Source: Oscillospiraceae bacterium
GTDB lineage: Bacteria > Bacillota > Clostridia > Oscillospirales > Ruminococcaceae
Assembly (NCBI GenBank): GCA_016296485.1
Contig: JAEDJF010000094.1
Location: 1 to 5,805 of the forward strand
Direction of reading: 5' to 3'
DNA: 5,805 nucleotides
Shown here: positions 1 through 5,073 of the stretch, piece after piece
How positions within the stretch are numbered: the first letter of the stretch is position 1
Layout of the letters: each line of letters starts with the position of its first letter
Made by a program: the position numbers and the translations under genes
The notes under the pieces: model-generated
Told to the model about the DNA's origin: nothing
Databases searched by the model: none
Seen by the model: the letters and a program-made list of their open reading frames with translations, nothing else

Positions 1-47
1 GCTTCACACGCAGGAGGTCTGCGGTTCGAGTCCGCATGTCTCCACCA
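1..47 (+). tRNA. tRNA-Val (CAC), 3' part only
   Basis: This is the 3' portion of a tRNA, with the 5' end cut by the window edge. The T arm is TGCGG / TTCGAGT / CCGCA (positions 20-36), followed by the 3' acceptor strand TGTCTCC, discriminator A and an encoded CCA (45-47). Counting back with a five-base variable loop puts position 34 at base 5. The anticodon loop then reads TTCACAC, so the anticodon is CAC (bases 5-7), which reads the valine codon GUG. The 3' anticodon strand GCAGG matches the two visible 5' bases (GC). The D arm and 5' acceptor strand are outside the window, so identity rests on the anticodon alone. A long reverse-strand open frame over this tRNA is an artefact. Confidence 0.85.
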
Positions 48-56
48 TTACGCGGG

Positions 57-97
57 AAAGCCGATAATCATCGCGATTATCGGCTTTTTCCTTTTTT
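57..97 (+). terminator. Intrinsic terminator of the tRNA-Val transcript
   Basis: A perfect stem pairs GCCGATAATC (60-69) with GATTATCGGC (75-84) around the loop ATCGC. It can be extended by AAA/TTT at the base. TTTTT follows directly, and a second run of six T lies at 92-97. It starts only 10 bases after the tRNA CCA end, as expected for a terminator of the tRNA unit. Confidence 0.88.
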
Positions 98-167
98 AAA
101 AACGCGCCGTTTCTTCCGATATTTAAGGAAAGGCATATAGTTATCCAATTTTTCGGCAAGTGGTTTG

Positions 168-196
168 TTGAATTTTTAAAGAGGTTAAAGTATAAT
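168..196 (+). promoter_or_regulatory. Sigma-A-type promoter for the two small membrane-protein genes
   Basis: A -35 box TTGAAT (168-173) and a perfect -10 box TATAAT (191-196) are separated by 17 bp in A/T-rich DNA. Transcription would start near 203, leaving a leader of about 27 bases that contains the ribosome binding site AAGGAAGG (about 215-221) before the ATG at 230. The tRNA terminator lies upstream, so this unit has its own promoter. Confidence 0.75.
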
Positions 197-229
197 AAAA
201 TCAGAAAAAGCGAAAGGAAGGAAAGCGGA

Positions 230-601
230 ATGGGCGCTGATATAAATCCAAAATGCGGTCCTTTGGGCGAAAAGGGAAGTGTCTCAAGAAACGCTTTTGA
301 ATTTGGAATATACGAAAACCTTACTCGTTCAGAAGAAGGCGGCGGCGCAGTACCGGGCAAAAATCCGCGAAGCAATCCTGTCAGGAATATTGAGGAAAGC
401 CTTCCAGCGGACGCCAGAAAAGGATTGGTTCTTTTTGCCTCTTTGCTTATCGGCATAATAATTGCATTGGTCGGAATTTTGATTTCCCAAAATTTTGAAA
501 GCGTTATCATCAAAATGATTATAATTCTACCGGGCATAATTTTGGGAATCCTGTTTTTCGCCGGAATGGTTTGGGCTTCCAAAAACGCTCATTTGAAATA
601 A
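230..601 (+). CDS. Small two-helix membrane protein, family not recognised
   Basis: The protein is 123 residues. I do not recognise its family. Residues 1-60 are polar, rich in Gly, Asn and charged residues, with no clear motif. Two hydrophobic segments follow at about 65-85 and 92-115, separated by a short SQNFES turn, and the protein ends in a short basic tail (SKNAHLK). There is no signal peptide at the N-terminus, so the topology is probably a cytoplasmic N-terminal domain followed by a helical hairpin. The ATG at 230 is supported by AAGGAAGG about 8 bases upstream and by a consensus promoter at 168-196. The next small gene begins 36 bases after the stop without an obvious promoter, so the two are probably co-transcribed. 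A longer reverse-strand frame covers the same DNA but runs into the tRNA and lacks family features, so I favour the + strand. Confidence 0.7.
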   Translation: MGADINPKCGPLGEKGSVSRNAFEFGIYENLTRSEEGGGAVPGKNPRSNPVRNIEESLPADARKGLVLFASLLIGIIIALVGILISQNFESVIIKMIIILPGIILGILFFAGMVWASKNAHLK

Positions 602-637
602 TGCTTTTTTAAATTTTTATACGGAAGGATATGTACT

Positions 638-947
638 ATGAACGGTTTTGATTGGAATAACAACGGAAAGCGTGACTCGTTCGACGCATTTATGGATATG
701 GAAATAATGAATGAAACCGGAAAATCTTCTTCCGAAAAAAAATTTATCCAACGGTGCTTCTACCAAAAAGACAGTTTATAACGCAAGCAAGGACAGCGAC
801 GGAACGGCAATCTTGAAATGTATTGTAGTGACCGCTATCTGTGTAGGCACTATGCTTCTTCCCCTTTTTATAGAAGCAGGAAGCTTGTTTTTTGGTATTA
901 TCATGCTTGCCGCGGCATTTTTTGGGGGCGGCAATACTAAGCAATAA
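638..947 (+). pseudogene. EF-hand-like small membrane protein split by a frameshift at an A8 run
   Basis: The ATG at 638, with a good ribosome binding site (GGAAGGA, 623-629), opens a frame that stops at 779-781 after 47 codons. Its start resembles small clostridial proteins with a DxNxNGKxDxFD loop: Asp5, Asn7, Asn9, Gly10, Asp13 and Asp16 fall on EF-hand loop positions, so Ca2+ binding is possible but unproven. From about 711 a second frame (+1) continues to 947 and encodes two hydrophobic helices followed by GGGNTKQ. Skipping one A in the run of eight A (735-742) joins the frames into one 102-residue protein with an acidic N-terminus, a polar linker and helices at about 58-79 and 82-101. 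The downstream frame has its own ATG at 711 but a poor ribosome binding site. This could be a true mutation, a homopolymer sequence error, phase variation, or slippage. Function is unknown. Confidence 0.6.
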
Positions 948-963
948 AAAATAGATATAAAAA

Positions 964-1008
964 AATGCCTCGGCTCTAATCCGCCGAGGCATTATTATTA
1001 TTTATTTT
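964..1008. terminator. Bidirectional terminator between the small-protein unit and the GNAT gene
   Basis: AATGCCTCGGC (964-974) pairs perfectly with GCCGAGGCATT (983-993) around an 8-base loop. On the + strand the stem is followed by ATTATTATTTATTTT. On the - strand it is followed by a run of T, from the A run at 958-965. It therefore serves the + strand small-gene unit ending at 947 and the convergent GNAT gene ending at 1062. Confidence 0.82.
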
Positions 1009-1075
1009 GCACCGCCGCGCTCACGCTTTCGGAAAAGTCAGCTTCTACAAAATTGGCGTTTTTAATTTTCTCCGC
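998..1075 (-). other. Possible C-terminal remnant of a lost gene (second frame past the GNAT stop)
   Basis: On the - strand, in the frame one base ahead of the GNAT gene, there is an open stretch of about 25 codons. It starts within the last GNAT codons and ends at a TAA (998-1000) directly beside the terminator. Its translation (AEKIKNANFVEADFSE, then SVSAAVQNK) looks like a normal protein tail. No start codon or ribosome binding site precedes it, and a TGA lies a few codons upstream in this frame. It may be a leftover 3' end, an alternative C-terminus reached by frameshift, or chance. GNAT proteins of this type normally end where the main frame stops. Confidence 0.25.
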
Positions 1076-1499
1076 CCTTTTCCCAAGCCATCAAATACTC
1101 CCTTTCGCCCGTAGCGCCGTCGATTTTCTCGGCGGCAGGCTTAAAGCCCTCGCGCTCATAAAACTTTACCGCCCGGACGTTTTTTGCATAGACTTTTAAG
1201 CTCAAACTTTCCTTTCTATCTTTTGCAAAGTCCAAAAGGCTTTTGCCGACGCCCTTTGACCTTGCTTCTTTTCTTACGAAAAGCCCGGCGACGTAGCTTC
1301 CGTCAAAACCGATGAAACCCTGTATCTCTCCGTTTTCGTCCTCGTAGACATAGACCTCCGCTTTCAGGAGGGCTTCTTTAACGCCGGGGAAATTGTTCTT
1401 CCAATAACTTTCGGGAACAAAACTGTGCGCTTCGGTATTTGAGCACAGCCAGATTTCCATAATTCCGTCAAGGTCGTTATCCTTTAAATTCCGTATCAT
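1062..1499 (-). CDS. GNAT family N-acetyltransferase (YiaC/YjaB-like)
   Basis: This 145-residue protein is the usual length for a single-domain GNAT enzyme, which transfers an acetyl group from acetyl-CoA to an amine. The sequence shows the GNAT order: an N-terminal strand (MIRNLKDNDLDGI) and a WLCSNTEAHSF helix region, the strand pair at about 48-64, and the acetyl-CoA pyrophosphate loop R-x-x-G-x-G at 80-85 (RSKGVG) after the VRKEA strand. The C-terminal NVRAVKFYEREGF segment (107-119) carries the conserved Asn and Tyr. The overall pattern resembles E. coli YiaC/YjaB, but the acceptor cannot be read from sequence. I chose the ATG at 1499 because GGAGGGG lies just upstream. A longer frame starting at 1556 would begin upstream of the predicted promoter -10. 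The gene is divergent from the amidohydrolase and probably monocistronic. Confidence 0.9.
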   Translation of the reverse strand: MIRNLKDNDLDGIMEIWLCSNTEAHSFVPESYWKNNFPGVKEALLKAEVYVYEDENGEIQGFIGFDGSYVAGLFVRKEARSKGVGKSLLDFAKDRKESLSLKVYAKNVRAVKFYEREGFKPAAEKIDGATGEREYLMAWEKGGEN

Positions 1500-1527
1500 C
1501 TTTCTCCCCTCCGCTTCTCTTTTGATA

Positions 1528-1556
1528 ATAATAACATTTAGCCTTGGCGTTTGCAA
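1528..1556 (-). promoter_or_regulatory. Promoter of the GNAT gene
   Basis: On the - strand, TTGCAA (1551-1556) and TATTAT (1528-1533) form -35 and -10 boxes with a 17-bp spacer. Transcription would start near 1521, giving a leader of about 20 bases with the GGAGGGG ribosome binding site before the ATG at 1499. This promoter excludes the longer start at 1556. Confidence 0.7.
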
Positions 1557-1562
1557 GAGCGT

Positions 1563-1591
1563 TTGACCTCGGAGCGGTTTTGTAATATAAT
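1563..1591 (+). promoter_or_regulatory. Promoter of the amidohydrolase gene
   Basis: TTGACC (1563-1568, five of six consensus bases) and a perfect TATAAT (1586-1591) are separated by 17 bp. The expected transcription start is near 1598, about 25 bases before the TTG start at 1623. That makes any start upstream of 1598, including the in-frame ATG at 1551, impossible from this transcript. The -35 box is only 6 bp from the -35 box of the divergent GNAT promoter. Confidence 0.82.
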
Positions 1592-1622
1592 CATTCTATC
1601 AAACTGCTTGGGAGGGTTTAGC

Positions 1623-3245
1623 TTGGAATACCTGATTAAAAATGCGGTCATCGCGACGATGGATAAGGAAAAGCCTTTTGCGGCTTCCGCCGCCGTCCGG
1701 GAGGGGAAATTCGTGTTTTGCGGCGGCGAAAAGGAAGCCGAAGGCTTCGTTTCCAACGGGGCGGAAGTTCTTGACTGCGGCGGCGCTTTTATGATGCCTG
1801 GGTTCAACGACTCCCATATGCACTACCTCCACTACGTAAAGTCAAAGCTTTCTGTGGACCTTTCCGGCGCCGACTCGGTGGAGGATATAGTCCGGCGAAT
1901 GAAAGCGGCGCTCGACTCTTATGACCCGAAAAGCGGACTTTGGCTCGTGGGCGAGGGCTGGAACCAGGACTATTTTACAAAGGGCGTGCGCCGCTTTCCT
2001 ACGGCGGCGGACCTTGACAAAATTACTTTTGAGCACCCGGTGCTCATAATGCGGACCTGTTACCACGTTGGCGTGCTCAACACGAAAGCGATGGCGCTCA
2101 TTGGGCTCGACTCCGCCGAAGCGGCAAAACAGGGGGATTTTGCCGAAAAAGACAGCTTTGGAAACCCCACCGGCGTTATAAAAGAAAACTTTTTTGACGA
2201 CATAAAGTCCCGCCTTCCCTATCCTAATCTCGAAACGCTTATTGAGATGATGCTCAAAGCTCAAAAGGACCTTTTCGCCAAAGGGATAACGGCGGTGCAG
2301 TCCGACGATATGAAATACGCGCCGGAGGGCGAAGCCTACGAAATGCTCGAAAAGCTGAAAGCCGCGTCCGTCGACGGACGGCTGAAACTCCGCTACGCGG
2401 AGCAAGCGCTTTCCCAAACGAAAGATGAACTCGACGAGTTTTTCTCCCACGATTTCGATAGCTTTCGCGGCGGCAGCTTCAGGGTGAGCTGCGTAAAGCT
2501 CATTTCCGACGGCAGCCTTGGCGCCCGGACCGCTCTCCTTAAAAAGCCCTATGCCGACGAGCCAAAAACGAGGGGCATTGCAATCTATACCCAAGAGGAG
2601 CTGGACTGCTTCATCGAGGAGTGCCAGCGGCGGAACATTCCCGCCGCCGTCCACGCCATCGGCGACGGCGCCCTTGAGATGTGCCAAAGGGCTTTCGCCT
2701 CGGCTAAAGCAAAATACCCGGAATTTTCACCCCGGCACGGCATCGTGCACTGTCAAATCACTTCAAAAGGGCAGGTGCTCAAATTTCGGGATCTGGGGCT
2801 TTTGGCGTATACCCAGCCGATTTTCATCGACTACGATATGCACATCGTCCGGGACAGGGTCGGCGACGAACTCGCCGAAACCTCTTATGCGTGGAAAGAT
2901 TATCTCGACCTCGGCGTCAACGAATCTTTCGGAACGGACTGCCCGGTTGAAAGCTTCGACCCGCTCCGGGGAGTTTACTGCGCCGTCACCCGCCGGGACA
3001 CAAATGGGCGCGGTCCCTATCTCTCGGATGAGGCGATTTCCGCCTATGACGCCCTCTACGCCTATACTGCCGCCGGGGCCTATGCCTCCGGCGACGAGGA
3101 GCGCTACGGAAAAACAAAGCCCGGTATGCTTGCGGACTTCGTCCTTCTCGACCGGGATTTGACGAAATGCCCGCCGGAGGAAATCCTTAGGGCGAAGGTG
3201 CTCAAGACCTTCGTCGGCGGGGAATGTGTATACAGTGCGAAGTAA
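1623..3245 (+). CDS. YtcJ/NfdA-type metal-dependent amidohydrolase
   Basis: The product is a 540-residue member of the amidohydrolase superfamily (Amidohydro_3, the group of B. subtilis YtcJ and N-substituted formamide deformylase), a normal length for that group. The N-terminal beta-sandwich segment (LIKNAVIATMD, then a DCGGAFMMPGFND linker) leads into the barrel. Metal-site candidates are His65 and His67 (SHMH), Lys292 (VKLISDG), His344 (VHAIGDG), His372 or His376 (RHGIVH) and Asp439 (FGTDCP). The C-terminus returns to the sandwich domain (GKTKPGMLADFVLLDRD). It should hydrolyse a C-N bond in an amide or related compound in the cytoplasm. The substrate cannot be told from sequence, since many YtcJ-like proteins are uncharacterised. 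There is no signal peptide. I chose the TTG at 1623 because GGGAGGG (1610-1616) sits 6 bases upstream and homology begins at LEYLIKNA. The gene has its own promoter and terminator, so it is monocistronic. Confidence 0.93.
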   Translation: MEYLIKNAVIATMDKEKPFAASAAVREGKFVFCGGEKEAEGFVSNGAEVLDCGGAFMMPGFNDSHMHYLHYVKSKLSVDLSGADSVEDIVRRMKAALDSYDPKSGLWLVGEGWNQDYFTKGVRRFPTAADLDKITFEHPVLIMRTCYHVGVLNTKAMALIGLDSAEAAKQGDFAEKDSFGNPTGVIKENFFDDIKSRLPYPNLETLIEMMLKAQKDLFAKGITAVQSDDMKYAPEGEAYEMLEKLKAASVDGRLKLRYAEQALSQTKDELDEFFSHDFDSFRGGSFRVSCVKLISDGSLGARTALLKKPYADEPKTRGIAIYTQEELDCFIEECQRRNIPAAVHAIGDGALEMCQRAFASAKAKYPEFSPRHGIVHCQITSKGQVLKFRDLGLLAYTQPIFIDYDMHIVRDRVGDELAETSYAWKDYLDLGVNESFGTDCPVESFDPLRGVYCAVTRRDTNGRGPYLSDEAISAYDALYAYTAAGAYASGDEERYGKTKPGMLADFVLLDRDLTKCPPEEILRAKVLKTFVGGECVYSAK

Positions 3246-3276
3246 AAAAACGCCGCCCTACGGGCGGCGCTTTTAT
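3246..3276. terminator. Shared terminator of the convergent amidohydrolase and thioesterase genes
   Basis: CGCCGCCC (3251-3258) pairs with GGGCGGCG (3262-3269) around a TAC loop. The + side has CTTTTATTTATT and the - side has seven T in a row, so both directions are served. The stop codons of the two convergent genes lie only 31 bases apart and the hairpin fills the gap. Confidence 0.9.
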
Positions 3277-4020
3277 TTATTCAAAGAATAGCTTCGCGAC
3301 GAAGGCGGGCTTTGCTTCGCCGGGTTTTGAAACCGCGACGGAGGTGCAGCCGTCCTCGCTCTTGCGGCTGAAGGCGATTTTTTCGCCTTTATGGAGCTCG
3401 CTTATGAAATACGCCTCGAGCCTTTTGAGCTTCGACATATTTTCCCGCTCGGCGTCGGTAAGGGCGTCATAGACCATCTCAAGATAGCGCACGTTGTTGA
3501 CGTGCCCGACGGCGTCTATCCAGCTCGGGCGCACAGTCAGCTCCTCGACGGTTTCAAAGCCCTCAGCTTTGAACTTGATGCGGCTCTCGCCGTCGGTCAG
3601 CTTTTCGCCGTTTGCGGCGACGCAGCTGACGTAATTTTCCGGGTTTCGGACCATGCTGCGCTTTTCCGTATCTATTACCACAAAGAAAGTCGCGGCACCC
3701 GCCGCAAGAGTTCCGTCCTCATGGTATATCCCAACCTCCCGGCGGAAAACGAGACCCCTTTTCTCAACCTCCCAGGTCCTTGAATGGAGCTTTTCGCCGG
3801 GAGAGATTCGGCTTTTAATCTCGATACTCGTCGAAATAATTACCCAGGCAACGCCCTTTTTAAGAAGCTCGCCTTCCGATTCGGCGCGCCGATTTATTGC
3901 AAAATGTTTCTCGATGGAATCCATTATCATCCGCTCGTAGCCGACGGGGGTTATTTCGCCGTCCGCGCCGCGCATCAGCATATCAATTTCCACCGGATAA
4001 ATATAATCTCTCTCCTGCAT
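3277..4020 (-). CDS. Acyl-ACP thioesterase (double hotdog, FatA/FatB-type family)
   Basis: This 247-residue protein matches the bacterial acyl-ACP thioesterase family (PF01643), which releases fatty acids from acyl carrier protein in the cytoplasm and so ends chain elongation. Two hotdog repeats are visible. The N-terminal one (about 1-125) carries the family pattern WVIIS..IEI....PGEK...RTWEVEKRG..F.RE and a FFVVID strand. The C-terminal one (about 155-247) carries WIDAVGHVNNVRYLEMVYDAL. In plant FatB the catalytic set comes from D-x-N-x-H-V-N-N plus a later Glu. Here Asp169, His173, Asn175, Asn176 and a Glu at 208 (ISELHKGE) are present, but the Asn of DxN is Val171. The ATG at 4020 has AAGGA about 9 bases upstream. 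The gene has its own transcript end at the shared terminator. An inverted repeat at 4056-4075 lies in its upstream region. Chain-length preference cannot be read. Confidence 0.9.
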   Translation of the reverse strand: MQERDYIYPVEIDMLMRGADGEITPVGYERMIMDSIEKHFAINRRAESEGELLKKGVAWVIISTSIEIKSRISPGEKLHSRTWEVEKRGLVFRREVGIYHEDGTLAAGAATFFVVIDTEKRSMVRNPENYVSCVAANGEKLTDGESRIKFKAEGFETVEELTVRPSWIDAVGHVNNVRYLEMVYDALTDAERENMSKLKRLEAYFISELHKGEKIAFSRKSEDGCTSVAVSKPGEAKPAFVAKLFFE

Positions 4021-4055
4021 TTCTTATTTTCCTTATCTGAATCTTCAAAATATCT

Positions 4056-4075
4056 GTAAAGTTTATTTGCTTTAC
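4056..4075. repeat. Inverted repeat upstream of the thioesterase gene, possible operator
   Basis: GTAAAG (4056-4061) and CTTTAC (4070-4075) are perfect 6-bp arms with an 8-bp A/T-rich spacer. One more C/G pair lies outside a single T-T mismatch. It is centred about 45 bp upstream of the thioesterase ATG, inside the only DNA available for its promoter. There is no U tract, so it is not a terminator. I see no clear -10/-35 pair here; TTTACA (4054-4059 on the - strand) could serve as a -35, but the matching -10 (GATAAG) would overlap the ribosome binding site. Confidence 0.35.
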
Positions 4076-4098
4076 TGCCTTTATATTTAAAAGGAGCA

Positions 4099-4125
4099 GG
4101 CTCCCGCCTCTGGCGGGAGCCTTTT
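4099..4125. terminator. Terminator downstream of the YxjI-like gene
   Basis: GGCTCCCGCC (4099-4108) pairs perfectly with GGCGGGAGCC (4112-4121) around a TCT loop. In the - direction, that of the YxjI-like gene ending at 4129, the stem is followed by TGCTCCTTTT, so the U tract is delayed. On the + strand TTTT follows at once. The strong GC stem 8 bases past the stop codon argues for termination, separating the YxjI-like gene from the thioesterase. Confidence 0.7.
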
Positions 4126-4128
4126 CGC

Positions 4129-4599
4129 TCAGTTATTACACGAAAGCGCAAAATCAATGGCGAGCATCACCGAAAGGGCGAGTATCGTGTCACTAGGGTA
4201 CGCAACGTCCAGAGAGTAGCAGTCACCCCAGGTGAACCACTCTTTATTTATGGACGCTATGACCTGACCGTCCTGGGTGATCTCATAATCATGTCCAAAA
4301 AAATCCCCCTGCACTTTCCACTCCGGTCCGTCGACGTCATATTCCGGCGTGAAAAACGTAAGCTTTTTCACTATCCTTGCCTCTTCCTGACCGTCAATAT
4401 ATACCGACAGCTCCGGCTCGAGGAAAGAAAAATTCTGCTCAATATACGCCTGCTCCGTTCCGCCCATATCGAAAACGTGAAACTTTTTAAAGAAAGTAAA
4501 AAACTCACTCTCGACGTAGTAAACGTTTCGCCCCGCGGCGTCCATAACGTAAAACTTATCCTTCAGGGAGAAGATCTCCTGTTTGATGCAAAGCTTCAT
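4129..4599 (-). CDS. YxjI/LURP-one-related (LOR) family protein
   Basis: The 156-residue product matches the LURP-one-related family (PF04525; B. subtilis YxjI), a tubby-like beta-barrel fold around a central hydrophobic helix. The biochemical role is unknown. Recognisable pieces are the start MKLCIKQEIFSLKDKFYVMD, the repeated strand pattern (VFDMGGTEQAYIEQ at 42-55 and VYIDGQEEARIVKKLTFF at 66-83), VQGDFFGHDYEI (96-107) and SINKEWFTWGDCYSLDV (117-132). The hydrophobic C-terminal helix is about 137-152 (DTILALSVMLAIDFAL), which in this fold threads the barrel rather than a membrane. The ATG at 4599 has GGAGGG four bases upstream, a slightly short spacing. Only 36 bases separate it from the upstream membrane-protein gene, so co-transcription is likely. 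That gap is almost filled by a perfect inverted repeat (4613-4637). Confidence 0.88.
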   Translation of the reverse strand: MKLCIKQEIFSLKDKFYVMDAAGRNVYYVESEFFTFFKKFHVFDMGGTEQAYIEQNFSFLEPELSVYIDGQEEARIVKKLTFFTPEYDVDGPEWKVQGDFFGHDYEITQDGQVIASINKEWFTWGDCYSLDVAYPSDTILALSVMLAIDFALSCNN

Positions 4600-4612
4600 T
4601 TTCCCTCCGCAC

Positions 4613-4637
4613 AGTATATTTTGTCGAAAAATATACT
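4613..4637. repeat. Perfect 10-bp inverted repeat before the YxjI-like gene
   Basis: AGTATATTTT (4613-4622) and AAAATATACT (4628-4637) are perfect complements around the spacer GTCGA. The outer half-sites AGTATA and TATACT are 13 bp apart. The repeat overlaps the TAG stop (4636-4638) of the upstream gene and ends 13 bases before the YxjI-like ATG. It lacks GC content and a following U tract, so a terminator is unlikely. An operator or an RNA hairpin next to the ribosome binding site are the reasonable options. TATACT resembles a -10 box, but its transcript would start inside the ribosome binding site. Confidence 0.6.
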
Positions 4638-5073
4638 ATTTGTACTGGTCTATGTTGTGCCGGTCGAAAAGCTTGAAGATAAACGAGCGGCGACGGGGTT
4701 TCGGAGGTCTTCCCTCCTCTATCCGCTTGACCTCTTTATAGTGGAGGAAAGCGCCGAAGGCGCTCCCGACGTAACCGAAAACGGCGTACATAAAGACAAC
4801 GTCCCAGGTTTGCTCCGCGAAAAAAAGGTACATAAACGGAATATAGACGAGACCGGCGAAAAGCCCGAAAAGGGGCAAGAAGCCCTCTTTTTGCGCCATT
4901 ACTCCGCTGGTTATTGCCGCGAGCATCGGGAAAACGCACCACTCAAGAAGGAAAATCCGGACGAGCTCCGCCTCGGCACCCTCAAGGAAGAGCGTAAGGC
5001 AGAGAAGCATAAGGTAAAACCCGGCGATTATTCCGACGTAGGGCAGCGTTTTCCGAATTTTGAGTTTTTCCAT
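4636..5073 (-). CDS. Four-helix membrane protein, family not recognised
   Basis: The product is 145 residues and I do not recognise its family. Four hydrophobic segments are visible at about 11-30, 37-60, 65-85 and 90-112. A charged C-terminal tail follows (KEVKRIEEGRPPKPRRRS), strongly basic and so likely cytoplasmic, which puts the N-terminus on the same side. The tail ends in FIFKLFDRHNIDQYK, a possible amphipathic piece. The ATG at 5073 shares one base with the TAA of the cyclophilin gene (TAATG), and no clear ribosome binding site precedes it, so translation is probably coupled to the isomerase gene. The YxjI-like gene follows 36 bases later. No catalytic or transporter motif is visible. 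Confidence 0.82.
   Translation of the reverse strand: MEKLKIRKTLPYVGIIAGFYLMLLCLTLFLEGAEAELVRIFLLEWCVFPMLAAITSGVMAQKEGFLPLFGLFAGLVYIPFMYLFFAEQTWDVVFMYAVFGYVGSAFGAFLHYKEVKRIEEGRPPKPRRRSFIFKLFDRHNIDQYK

Noticed and set aside
4..582. Reverse-strand open frame of 192 codons, ending in VETCGLEPQTSCV
   Set aside because: Its first-transcribed part is antisense to the 230-601 gene and its tail is the complement of the tRNA. This tail is a well-known false protein product over tRNA genes, and no ribosome binding site was found.
1500..1556. Longer N-terminus for the GNAT protein starting at 1556
   Set aside because: It begins upstream of the -10 box of the predicted promoter, has no ribosome binding site, and the extra residues do not resemble a GNAT domain. 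The ATG at 1499 follows GGAGGGG.
1551..1622. ATG at 1551 as start of the amidohydrolase
   Set aside because: The consensus promoter at 1563-1591 lies downstream of it. The TTG at 1623 has a strong ribosome binding site and matches where the family begins.
1842..2687. Reverse-strand open frame of 281 codons inside the amidohydrolase
   Set aside because: It is a mirror frame of a GC-rich gene whose + strand product has all family motifs.
3975..4157. Reverse-strand frame through the thioesterase leader (contains KLYRYFEDSDKENKK)
   Set aside because: It runs through the terminator hairpin and overlaps both neighbouring genes. There is no ribosome binding site, and the protein-like look is probably chance A/T-rich coding.
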